NCBI RefSeq assembly: GCF_019039255.1
Contig: NZ_CP077062.1
Coordinates: forward strand, 3,596,001 to 3,660,000
Direction of reading: 5' to 3'
DNA from: Nocardioides panacis
Lineage (GTDB): Bacteria > Actinomycetota > Actinomycetes > Propionibacteriales > Nocardioidaceae
Length of the DNA: 64,000 bases
Shown here piece after piece: positions 18,045 to 25,755 of this stretch. The notes beneath the pieces were generated by a model. The model was not told the DNA's origin. It did not search any database and saw only the letters and a list, made by a program, of their open reading frames with translations. The stretch's first letter is position 1. Every line of letters begins with the position of its first letter. Both the position numbers and the translations under genes were made by a program.

Positions 18045-19735
18045 TGTGGCGCCGTCTCTGGACGACCGTGCGCACCCCGTCCTGGGTCGCCCGGATCGTC
18101 GGCCTGGTCGGCGCGGTCACCGTGGTCAGCGCGGTGCTCCCCGGCTTCCGGGACCGCACCCGGATCATCTACGAGCTGGTGCCGGACGCGTTCCCGGCGG
18201 CCGCCACGACCGGCGCGGCCGCCGTGGGCCTGGTGCTGGTCGTGCTGTCCCGCGCCCTGCGCCGCGGCAAGGCCCGGGCCTGGCTGCTGGCCACCGTGCT
18301 GGCCGCCGTCGCCGCGCTGCTGCACCTGCTCAAGGGCCTCGACGTCGAGGAGGCCGTCCTCTCGCTCGCCCTGGTGGTGCTGCTGCTCGGCGCCCGCGGC
18401 AACTTCACCGCCAAGCCGGACCCCCGGTCGCTGAGCCGGACCGTGGCGGTGCTCGTGATCGGGCCGCTCGTCGCGACGGTCCTCGGCTGGCTGTGGCTGG
18501 CGATCGACGCGGACGGCCAGGTCCCGGGGACCGGCACCCCGGCCCGGTTCGCGCACGCGTTCCTCGGCCTGTTCGGGATCACCGGGCCGGTGCGGTTCAT
18601 CGACCAGCGCGACGGTCAGCGGGCCGCGGTCGCACTGGTGGTGCTCGGGGCGTCGGTGCTGCTGGTCGCGTTCCTGGTCGCCCTCGCCCCGGCGGACGGC
18701 CCGCACGGCCTGAACGCGGAGGAGGACGGGCGGCTGCGGGCGCTGCTCGACTCGTGGGGCTCCATCGACTCGCTGTCGTACTTCGCGCTGCGCAACGACC
18801 GGTCGGTGATCTTCTCCCCCTCCGGCAAGGCCGCGATCACCTACCGCGTGGTCGGCACCGTCTCCCTGGCGGCCGGCGACCCGCTCGGCGACCCCGAGGC
18901 GTGGCCCGGTGCCATCGCGGAGTGGCTGGCCGAGGCCCGCTCGTTCGGCTGGGTGCCGGCCGTGCTGGCCGCGAGCGAGCGCGGCGCCGAGGCGTTCCAC
19001 CGGGCCGGGATGGACGCCCTCGAGCTCGGCGACGAGGCGATCCTGCACGTCGGGGAGTTCTCGCTGGAGGGCCGCTCGATGCGCGGGGTCCGGCAGGCGG
19101 TGTCCCGCTGCGAGCGGGCCGGCCTGCAGGTGACCTGCGCCCGGGTGGCCGACCTCGATGACGAGACCCTGGAGTGCGTCCGGACGCACGCCGACCAGTG
19201 GCGCGACGGCGCGGTGGAGCGCGGGTTCTCGATGGCGCTGGGCCGCTTCGGCGAGCGCGCCGACGGGCAGGCGGTGGTGGCGCTGTGCCGGGACGGTGCG
19301 GGCGAGCTGCGCGGGCTGCTGCACTTCGTGCCGTGGGGCGCCGACGGGCTGTCGCTGGACCTGATGCGCCGCGACCGGGAGTCCGAGAACGGCATCGTCG
19401 AGCAGATGGTCGCCGGCCTGATGGCCGAGACGGCCGCCCTCGGCGTACGTCGCGTGTCGCTGAACTTCGCGGTGTTCCGCAGCGTGTTCGCCCGCGGGGA
19501 GCGGCTCGGCGCCGGACCGGTGCTGCGGGTGTGGCGCGCGGTGCTGCTGTGGGCGTCGCGGTTCTGGCAGATCGAGTCGCTCTACCGGGCGAACGCGAAG
19601 TACCAGCCCGAGTGGGTGCCGCGGTTCGTCTGCTTCCGGTCGTCGGCCGACCTGCCGCGGGTCAGCGTCGCGGCCCTGCGCGCGGAGGCCTTCCTGGTCG
19701 CGCCGTCCTGGGTGCAGCGGTTCGTGCGCTCCTGA
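18044..19735 (+). CDS. DUF2156 (MprF/LysX-type) aminoacyl-phosphatidylglycerol transferase-like membrane protein
   Basis: 563 residues: about six or seven TM helices in the first 215 residues, then a cytosolic GNAT-like DUF2156 domain (about 240-555). Landmarks of the catalytic domain are SYFALRNDRSVIFSPSGKAAITYRVV, GDPLGDPEAW and WFRSLYRANAKYQPEW-like ESLYRANAKYQPEWVPRFVCF. The family transfers Lys or Ala from aminoacyl-tRNA to phosphatidylglycerol, which lowers membrane charge and raises resistance to cationic peptides. No lysyl-tRNA synthetase domain is fused, unlike mycobacterial LysX. Coupled to the preceding hydrolase, which may act on the same lipids (inference; aminoacyl-PG hydrolases occur in such pairs). 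Confidence 0.88.
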   Translation: MWRRLWTTVRTPSWVARIVGLVGAVTVVSAVLPGFRDRTRIIYELVPDAFPAAATTGAAAVGLVLVVLSRALRRGKARAWLLATVLAAVAALLHLLKGLDVEEAVLSLALVVLLLGARGNFTAKPDPRSLSRTVAVLVIGPLVATVLGWLWLAIDADGQVPGTGTPARFAHAFLGLFGITGPVRFIDQRDGQRAAVALVVLGASVLLVAFLVALAPADGPHGLNAEEDGRLRALLDSWGSIDSLSYFALRNDRSVIFSPSGKAAITYRVVGTVSLAAGDPLGDPEAWPGAIAEWLAEARSFGWVPAVLAASERGAEAFHRAGMDALELGDEAILHVGEFSLEGRSMRGVRQAVSRCERAGLQVTCARVADLDDETLECVRTHADQWRDGAVERGFSMALGRFGERADGQAVVALCRDGAGELRGLLHFVPWGADGLSLDLMRRDRESENGIVEQMVAGLMAETAALGVRRVSLNFAVFRSVFARGERLGAGPVLRVWRAVLLWASRFWQIESLYRANAKYQPEWVPRFVCFRSSADLPRVSVAALRAEAFLVAPSWVQRFVRS

Positions 19736-19748
19736 GCCCGCGGTCCCC

Positions 19749-20903
19749 TCACCGTCGTCGGTGGTAGCGGACCTCGCCGGTGGGGAGGTGGCTGAGGTCG
19801 AAGCGAGGGTCGTGGGCGCGGCGGTGGTGGAACCCGCAGAGCGGGACGCCGTTGTCGAGGTCGGTGCCGCCACCGTGGCCCCGCGGCTGGGCGTGGTGGA
19901 CGTCGCACCAGGCGAAGGGACGCTCGCAGCCTTCGCGGCACACGTGTGGTGGATGACCGACAGGGCTCGGCGCTGCGCGGTGGAGTGCAGTCGGCGCTCC
20001 CGCCCGAGGTCGAGCACCTGGTAGGCGCTACCCAGGACGACCGGCAGGAGGCCGGCGTTGCAGGCCGGCCGGCGAGCCTCGCCTGCCGAGAGGTGCACGC
20101 CGGTGTCCAGCCGGGCCGACGCGAGCCCGTCGAGCAGGCGCTGGTGGTCGACGTGCACCAACAGCGTCAGCGCGTTGCGGGTGAAGCCACCCGCGATCCC
20201 GTCGGCGCTGGTCGGGAGATGCTCGATGAGCTCGGTGAACCCGTGCCCCAGCCTCTCCGACCCGTTGCGCCCGGGTCGATGGGCGACAGCCTCGTGGCGG
20301 ACGGGCTCGCCGGCCCTGTTGCGGGACAGCTGCGCCGGGGGGGTCAGCACCCTCGCTTCGTGCGCGTCGGCCAGCTCCCGGGTGACCACCTCGAGCATCC
20401 GCCGACGGCCTGCCTCAACCGCTTGGCGTTCGCCCCCGCGACCGCCTCGGCCACGAGCCCTGCCTCCGCAGCCCGCCGCTGCGCGTCGCTCACGTCGACC
20501 GGGAGCAGGTCCGCGGACCGCACGATCACCGCGACCTGGTCCTGGTTGACCGCACCGGCGGCGAACGCGTCCCGGGTCGCGTGGTAGGTCTCCTCCAGCC
20601 GCCGCGCCACCGGACCAGGTTGGCCGTCTCCGCCCGGTTGGCCCCCGTCAGCCGGGCCGCCCACGCATCCGTGCCGGTCACCCCGAGCGACTGCGCCACC
20701 TTCCGGGCGTCGGCTTCCGCCAACAACGACAGCCGCAGCGCCGCTGCCTGCCCCTCCAGCGCAGCCGCACCGACGAGGGCGTCGGTCAGCTCGTCCACGT
20801 CCAGTCCCGCGACCGGGACCGCGGCGGCCGCGCGCATCGCCGCCCGCGCCGAGGGCACCGCGTCGCGGACCCGGCCACCGGGATGAAGCTGAGCGACTGA
20901 CAT
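19749..20903 (-). pseudogene. DUF222/HNH endonuclease (13E12-type) gene with three frameshifts
   Basis: Reading from ATG 20903: MSVAQLHPGGRV and the helical DUF222 start, a shift near 20610 into ARRLEETYHATRDAFAAGAVNQDQV, a second near 20398 into MLEVVTRELADAHEARVL, and a third near 19945 into VCREGCERPFAWCDVHH, which is the HNH site (CxxxC, CDxHH, then LCGFHHRRAHD). Without the shifts this would be a complete 380-residue DUF222-HNH protein. Three lesions argue for real decay, although other indels in the window suggest base-calling errors. These proteins occur in many copies in actinobacteria; function is unclear. Confidence 0.85.
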
Positions 20904-20966
20904 GCCCTCAGCCAACCGGTGACCACCGACAGGACCGCCGCCACATCTCGACTCGTGAGACACTAA

Positions 20967-20982
20967 TCGAAACTTCTTTCGA
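20967..20982. promoter_or_regulatory. SOS-like (LexA) box upstream of the DUF222/HNH gene
   Basis: TCGAAA-CTTC-TTTCGA is a perfect 6-4-6 inverted repeat, 64 bases upstream of the DUF222/HNH start. The actinobacterial LexA consensus is TCGAAC-N4-GTTCGA; this differs only at the inner base of each arm. In mycobacteria several 13E12-family genes have SOS boxes, which supports the reading. Confidence 0.6.
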
Positions 20983-21017
20983 GAGCCCGTCGACGCAGTC
21001 ACGCCTCCCGGCAGTCG

Positions 21018-21728
21018 CTAGGCCGGCGGGGCGACGGTCGCGCCGGGCTGCCCGGAGCGCGCGAGCGAGTCGGTGACGAAACCACTCGCCTTCAGCTCCT
21101 CCACGACGTCCCGCAGGAACGCCACGGCGCCGGGAGTCCTGTCGACCGACGTACCCACTGCCTGCTCGATCTGCATGAAGCGCTCCTCGACCACCCGGAC
21201 CTCGGGATGGTCGGCGGCGTAGGCGGTCATCGGCTGGCGGATGCCGGCACCGGCCTCCAGGCCCTGCTCGCGGAACACGTCGACGCCCTCGGCCCCGCGG
21301 ACCACGGTCGCGTGACGCAGCGTGCGCGTGAGGAACAGGTCGTAGGCCGAGCCCTGCTTGACGCCGACGCGCACGCCGGGCCGGTCGACGTCCGCCGGCG
21401 TGGTGAGGTGCGAGTCCGCCGGGACGACGTACACGCCCTCGATCACGACGTACGGCGCGGTGAACGCCACCTCCTCGGCGCGTGCGGGGTCCACGGCGAG
21501 GAAGCAGAGGTCTGCCCGGCCGTCGGTCATCGCCGCCAGCGACGCGCGGGCCGCGTCGAAGCAGACCAGCTCCAACGGCACGCCCAGGCGGCCGGCGACC
21601 TCGCGCGCCAGGTCGACGGTGACGCCCGACGGCTGCTCCGGGGTGCCCTGGGCCAGCACCGGGTTGCCGAGGTTGATCGCGGCGCGCAGCACGCCGGTGG
21701 GCACGAGGTCGGCGGAGAGGTCGCTCAT
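21018..21728 (-). CDS. Amino-acid-type solute-binding protein (PBP2 fold) without a signal peptide
   Basis: 236 residues, SBP_bac_3-like: GVLRAAINLGNP, VTVDLAREVAGRLGVPLELV, FTAPYVVIEGVYVVPADS, GVRVGVKQGSAYDLFLTRTL. Only about ten polar residues precede the fold (MSDLSADLVPTG), with no hydrophobic segment or lipobox and no permease or ATPase genes nearby. It is therefore probably cytosolic, either a sensor or an enzyme-like protein, unless the true start is missed; upstream codons in frame do not encode a signal peptide either. Divergent from the reductase-desaturase operon with a palindrome in the shared promoter gap. Confidence 0.75.
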   Translation of the reverse strand: MSDLSADLVPTGVLRAAINLGNPVLAQGTPEQPSGVTVDLAREVAGRLGVPLELVCFDAARASLAAMTDGRADLCFLAVDPARAEEVAFTAPYVVIEGVYVVPADSHLTTPADVDRPGVRVGVKQGSAYDLFLTRTLRHATVVRGAEGVDVFREQGLEAGAGIRQPMTAYAADHPEVRVVEERFMQIEQAVGTSVDRTPGAVAFLRDVVEELKASGFVTDSLARSGQPGATVAPPA

Positions 21729-21760
21729 GCCGTGGATCGTACGAACCGGGGCTTCCCAGC

Positions 21761-21783
21761 AACTGTAACTCTGAGTTACAGTT
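21761..21783. promoter_or_regulatory. Perfect 23-bp palindrome in the divergent promoter of the desaturase operon
   Basis: AACTGTAACT-CTG-AGTTACAGTT has 10-bp perfect arms and a 3-bp centre. It lies 33 bases upstream of the solute-binding-like start and 51 bases upstream of the ferredoxin reductase start, in the only AT-rich part of the gap. Size and symmetry fit a TetR-type repressor operator. No regulator gene is adjacent. Confidence 0.7.
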
Positions 21784-21833
21784 TCTCGGACGACGACGAC
21801 CGCTCCGACCACCACGGACAGGGGGGAGCCCGG

Positions 21834-22916
21834 ATGGCCCGGTTCGACTGGCAGCTCGACTGGCAACGTGTCCGGGACGTCGCGAGCCGGCTCACCACCC
21901 CGCTGCACCCCGACGACTACCTGTCGATGATCAACCCGCTGTGGTCGACCCGCGAGCTGCGCGGGCGGGTGGAGGAGGTCGTGCCGGAGACCGACGACGC
22001 CGCGACCCTGACGATCCGCCCCGGCTGGGGCTGGTCGTTCGACCACCGGGCCGGGCAGTACATCGGCATCGGCGTGGAGCTCGACGGCCGGTTCCACTGG
22101 CGGTCCTACTCACTGAGCTCGGCCCCGCGCCACGACCGGGGCACCGTCACGATCACCGTCCGGGCGATGCCCGAGGGTTTCCTGTCCGACCACCTGGTGC
22201 GGGGCCTCGCGCCGGGCACCATCGTGCGGCTCGCCGCACCGGCCGGGGAGTTCACGCTCCCCGACCCGCCGCCCGCCCGGACGCTGTTCCTGGTCGGCGG
22301 CAGCGGCATCACCCCGGTGATGTCGATGCTGCGCACGCTCGACCGGCGGGGCACCATGCCGGACGCGCTGCTGGTCTACTCCTCGCCCAACCAGGACCGG
22401 ATGATCTTCCGCGAGGAGCTCCGCCGGCTGCACGAGAAGCACCCGACCCTGCGGGTGATCGAGCGGTTCACCGAGAGCGAGGGGCTGTTCGCGCTCGACG
22501 AGCTGGACACGGTGTGCCCGGACTGGCGCGACCGGAGCACCTGGGCGTGCGGCCCGGCGGCGATGCTGGACGCCGCGGAGGCGCACTGGCAGCGGGCCGG
22601 GTGCGAGGACCTGCTGCACCTGGAGCGGTTCTCCCTGGACTTCGGCGACAGCGATGCCGAGGGCGGCGTGATCACGTTCGCCAACTCCGGCAAGCAGGTC
22701 GAGGTGGACGGCGCGACAACGCTTCTGGAGGCCGGCGAGCAGGCCGGCGTGGGCATGCCCTACGGCTGCCGGATCGGGATCTGCCACACCTGCACGCTCA
22801 CGCTCGCCTCCGGGCGGATCAAGGACCTGCGCACCGGCGAGGAGCACTTCGAGCCGAACGAGTCCGTCCAGACCTGCGTCACCGCCGCGTGCGGCGACAT
22901 CACCCTGAACATCTGA
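21834..22916 (+). CDS. Ferredoxin/flavin reductase with C-terminal [2Fe-2S] domain, desaturase electron donor
   Basis: 360 residues. An FAD-binding domain (RSYSLSS, 90-96), an NAD(P)H-binding domain (GGSGITP 155-161; CGP 239-241) and a plant-type [2Fe-2S] domain with Cys312, Cys317, Cys320 and Cys348. The start at 21834 follows a strong GGGGGGAG-type site. The layout is that of Rv3230c, the mycobacterial reductase that feeds electrons from NADPH to stearoyl-CoA desaturase DesA3. The desaturase gene follows 29 bases downstream, so the same pairing is inferred. Likely regulated through the palindrome at 21761-21783. Confidence 0.93.
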   Translation: MARFDWQLDWQRVRDVASRLTTPLHPDDYLSMINPLWSTRELRGRVEEVVPETDDAATLTIRPGWGWSFDHRAGQYIGIGVELDGRFHWRSYSLSSAPRHDRGTVTITVRAMPEGFLSDHLVRGLAPGTIVRLAAPAGEFTLPDPPPARTLFLVGGSGITPVMSMLRTLDRRGTMPDALLVYSSPNQDRMIFREELRRLHEKHPTLRVIERFTESEGLFALDELDTVCPDWRDRSTWACGPAAMLDAAEAHWQRAGCEDLLHLERFSLDFGDSDAEGGVITFANSGKQVEVDGATTLLEAGEQAGVGMPYGCRIGICHTCTLTLASGRIKDLRTGEEHFEPNESVQTCVTAACGDITLNI

Positions 22917-22945
22917 CGAGCAACCCACGACCTGAGGAGAAGCCC

Positions 22946-24142
22946 ATGGCGATCTCGGACGTCACGGAGTACACCCACCTGTCCCCCGAGCAGGTCGACG
23001 AGCTCGGCCGCGAGCTCGACGAGATCCGCGCGGAGATCGAGGCGTCGCGCGGCGCCGCCGACGCGGCGTACATCAACCGCGTCATCACCGTCCAGCGACG
23101 GCTCGCCGCCGCGGGCCGGATCACGCTGTTCGCGAGCCGGTACAAGCCGGCGTTCGTCGCCGGCACCGCGATGCTCGGGGTCGCCAAGATCCTGGAGAAC
23201 ATGGAGATCGGGCACAACGTCATGCACGGCCAGTGGGACTGGATGAACGACCCGGAGATCCACTCCAGCACCTGGGAGTGGGACACCGCGCAGCCCGCCG
23301 AGCAGTGGAAGCACTCGCACAACTACGTGCACCACCAGTTCACCAACGTGCTCGGCCACGACAACGACATCGGGTACGGCGTGCTGCGGATGGCGCGCGA
23401 GCAGCGCTGGCACCCGGTCAACCTCGGTCAGCCGGTCTACAACACCCTGCTCGCGCTGCTGTTCCAGTGGGGCGTCGCGCTGCACGACCTGGACCTCGAG
23501 GCGATCCGCAAGAAGCGCAAGGATCCCGAGGAGATGAAGCGGCAGCTCAGGCAGATCGGCCGGAAGGTCCGCCGGCAGTTCGCCAAGGACTACGTCGTCT
23601 ACCCGCTGCTGTCCGGCCCGAACGCGCTGACCACCCTGAAGGCCAACGCAACGGCCAACGTGATGCGCAACGTGTGGTCCTACCTGATCATCTTCTGCGG
23701 GCACTTCCCGGACGGCGCGATGCACTTCACCGAGGAGGAGATCGAGGACGAGACCCGTCCCGAGTGGTACCTCCGGCAGATGCTCGGCTCCGCGAACTTC
23801 CAGGGCGGCCGGCTGCTGCACGTGCTGTCCGGCAACCTGGGGTTCCAGATCGAGCACCACCTGTTCCCCGACCTGCCGAGCAACCGGTACGCCGAGATCT
23901 CCGTGCGGGTCCGGGACCTCTGCCGCCGGTACGGCATCCCCTACACGACCGGCCCGCTGCACCGCCAGTACGGCCAGGTGCTGCGCACCATCCACAAGCT
24001 CGCGCTGCCCAACGGGATGACCACCGACGACACCCCGACCCCGCCGCCCAGCCCGATCGAGCGCGGCCGCCGGCTGACCGACGCCGAGCGGCCCACCCGC
24101 CGCCTGGAGACCGGCGGCTGGTCGACCCGCCGGTCGGCATGA
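22946..24142 (+). CDS. Membrane fatty acid (acyl-CoA) desaturase, DesA3-like
   Basis: 398 residues with the three histidine boxes of di-iron membrane desaturases: GHNVMH (His90, His94), HSHNYVHH (His123, His125, His129, His130) and QIEHHLFP (His304, His305). Hydrophobic segments lie near 66-82, 165-180 and 240-255. It should insert a cis double bond in an acyl-CoA at the membrane using electrons from the preceding reductase. GAGGAGAAG precedes the ATG. The C-terminal 45 residues are Pro/Arg-rich and probably disordered. Overlaps the next gene by four bases (ATGA). Confidence 0.94.
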   Translation: MAISDVTEYTHLSPEQVDELGRELDEIRAEIEASRGAADAAYINRVITVQRRLAAAGRITLFASRYKPAFVAGTAMLGVAKILENMEIGHNVMHGQWDWMNDPEIHSSTWEWDTAQPAEQWKHSHNYVHHQFTNVLGHDNDIGYGVLRMAREQRWHPVNLGQPVYNTLLALLFQWGVALHDLDLEAIRKKRKDPEEMKRQLRQIGRKVRRQFAKDYVVYPLLSGPNALTTLKANATANVMRNVWSYLIIFCGHFPDGAMHFTEEEIEDETRPEWYLRQMLGSANFQGGRLLHVLSGNLGFQIEHHLFPDLPSNRYAEISVRVRDLCRRYGIPYTTGPLHRQYGQVLRTIHKLALPNGMTTDDTPTPPPSPIERGRRLTDAERPTRRLETGGWSTRRSA

Positions 24143-24576
24143 CGGTGCCCCCGCTCCCCCGCGCCCTGGCCGAGCGGCCCCGGGACGCGACGTACGACGT
24201 CCCGGTGCCGTTCGCGTGCGGCGACGACGCGCTCGGCGCGCCGCTGAAGAGGCGGGTGCTGCAGTGCGCGCTGAGCCGGGTCTGCGGGCTGTGCGGGCGG
24301 TCGCTGTCGTGGGGCGTGACGTTCGTGGGCTCTCCGGCCGAGGGCGAGGCCGGCGCGTTCCTCTTCCCGCCCTCGCACCGGGAGTGCGCGGAGGCAGCCC
24401 TGCTGCTCTACCCGCGGCTGGGCGTGCCGGTGCTCGGTCAGGACGCGCCGCTCGCGGAGTGGGCGGTGCTGGTGACCGGTGGCTTCGAGCTGGTCCGCCC
24501 GGCGTCCCGCCAGGGAGACATGCGGGTGCGGTTCACCGCGAACTCGGTGAGCGAGCGGCGGACCGTGGCGGTCTAG
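24139..24576 (+). CDS. Conserved hypothetical protein with CxxC motif, coupled to the desaturase gene
   Basis: 145 residues; I do not recognise a named family. VCGLCGRSL (CxxC) near 48-53, followed by hydrophobic-aromatic SWGVTFVG and PPSHRECAEAALLLYP, looks like a small zinc-bound fold with a Cys-His pair later. The ATG overlaps the desaturase stop (ATGA), so it is translationally coupled. A role in the desaturase pathway is only suggested by position. Confidence 0.7.
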   Translation: MTVPPLPRALAERPRDATYDVPVPFACGDDALGAPLKRRVLQCALSRVCGLCGRSLSWGVTFVGSPAEGEAGAFLFPPSHRECAEAALLLYPRLGVPVLGQDAPLAEWAVLVTGGFELVRPASRQGDMRVRFTANSVSERRTVAV

Positions 24577-24648
24577 GCTCGCCGGCGTGACGACTGCACA
24601 GACCCCGGTCCACGACCAGGTCCCCACCGTGCGGCTGGAGGCGGGGTC

Positions 24649-25077
24649 GTGACCGAGGTCCGGGTCGCGGCGTTCGACGAGCTGGACGCACGCACGGCGT
24701 ACCTGCTGTGGCAGCTGCGCGAGTCGGTCTTCGTGGTGGAGCAGGAGTGCCCCTACGCCGAGCTGGACGGGCGGGACCTCGAGCCCGGCACCCGGCACGT
24801 CTGGGCCGCCGACGCGAGCGGTCCGATCGGCTACCTGCGGGTGCTGGACGACGGCGACCACGCGCGGATCGGGCGGGTGCTCGTGGCCCGCCCGCACCGC
24901 GGTCACGGGCTCTCGTCGGAGCTGATGCGTGCCGCGCTGGACCTGGTCGGCGACCGGCCGTCGGTGCTGGACGCCCAGTCGCCGCTGGCCGGGTGGTACG
25001 AGACGTTCGGCTACCGCCCGGACGGCGACGAGTTCGTCGAGGACGGCATCCCGCACGTCCCGATGCGCCGCGGCTGA
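24649..25077 (+). CDS. ElaA-like GNAT acetyltransferase
   Basis: 142 residues. The N-terminal YLLWQLRESVFVVEQECPYAELDGRD is the ElaA signature, and RIGRVLVARPHRGHGLSSELM is the acetyl-CoA-binding loop (R/Q-x-x-G-x-G/A). The GTG at 24649 is preceded by GGAGGCGGGG. The acetyl acceptor is unknown. Separated by 72 bases from the preceding operon. Confidence 0.9.
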   Translation: MTEVRVAAFDELDARTAYLLWQLRESVFVVEQECPYAELDGRDLEPGTRHVWAADASGPIGYLRVLDDGDHARIGRVLVARPHRGHGLSSELMRAALDLVGDRPSVLDAQSPLAGWYETFGYRPDGDEFVEDGIPHVPMRRG

Positions 25078-25289
25078 CGCGCTCACGCGGCGAGCACCAG
25101 GGCGGCGAAGGCCTGCTCGCACCGAGATGCCCCCTCGTCGAGAAGGGTCCGGATGTTCGCACGTGCGGGCATGGTGTCGACCGACCCATCCGAGCAGGAA
25201 TCGAGAAGCACGACCCCGGACGGCGCGCCTAACGTCGTCTGCGAGGGGCCGGCGCGGCGCCGGCCCCCGGATGACGGAAGGACCCGAGC

Positions 25290-25739
25290 ATGTCCACGAA
25301 GAGTGCAGGCACCCGGCCGGACGGCTTCACCGCCGAGGAACGTGCCGCGATGAAGGAGCGCGCCGCCGAGCTGCGGGCCGAGGGCCGGAAGGGCGCGAAG
25401 AAGGCCGACGGCCTGGAGGCGCTGCTCGAGCGGATCGCGCAGATGGCTCCGGACGACCGGGCCCTCGCCGAGCGCGTCCACGTGGCGATCACCGCGACGG
25501 CACCCGGCCTGACCCCGAAGACCTGGTACGGGATGCCGGCCTACGCGAACGCCGACGGCAAGATCGTGGTGTTCTTCCAGGACGCGGGAAAGTTCGGCTA
25601 CCGGTATTCCACCCTGGGGTTCCAGGACGCTGCGCACCTCGACGACGGCGACGTCTGGCCGGTGGCGTACGCCCTCCAGCAGTGGACCCCGGCCGTGGAG
25701 AAGCAGGTCGTCGAGCTGGTGCGGGCCGCGACCTCCTGA
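25290..25739 (+). CDS. DUF1801 (YdhG-like) protein
   Basis: 149 residues. A charged, Lys/Arg/Glu-rich N-terminal helix (FTAEERAAMKERAAELRAEGRK) is followed by the DUF1801 core: PDDRALAERVHVAITATAPGLTPKTWYGMPAYAN and KFGYRYSTLGFQDAAHLDDGDVWPVAYAL. The fold is small and cytosolic; one relative has been called an intracellular iron chaperone (Fra), but no function is established for this branch. The 212 bases before it show no gene. Confidence 0.85.
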   Translation: MSTKSAGTRPDGFTAEERAAMKERAAELRAEGRKGAKKADGLEALLERIAQMAPDDRALAERVHVAITATAPGLTPKTWYGMPAYANADGKIVVFFQDAGKFGYRYSTLGFQDAAHLDDGDVWPVAYALQQWTPAVEKQVVELVRAATS

Positions 25740-25755
25740 CCGCGGCCGGCACCCG

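Noticed and set aside
25078-25289. Small gene in the 212-base gap before the DUF1801 gene
   Set aside because: Frames there have no start with ribosome site and no family likeness; they read as shadows.
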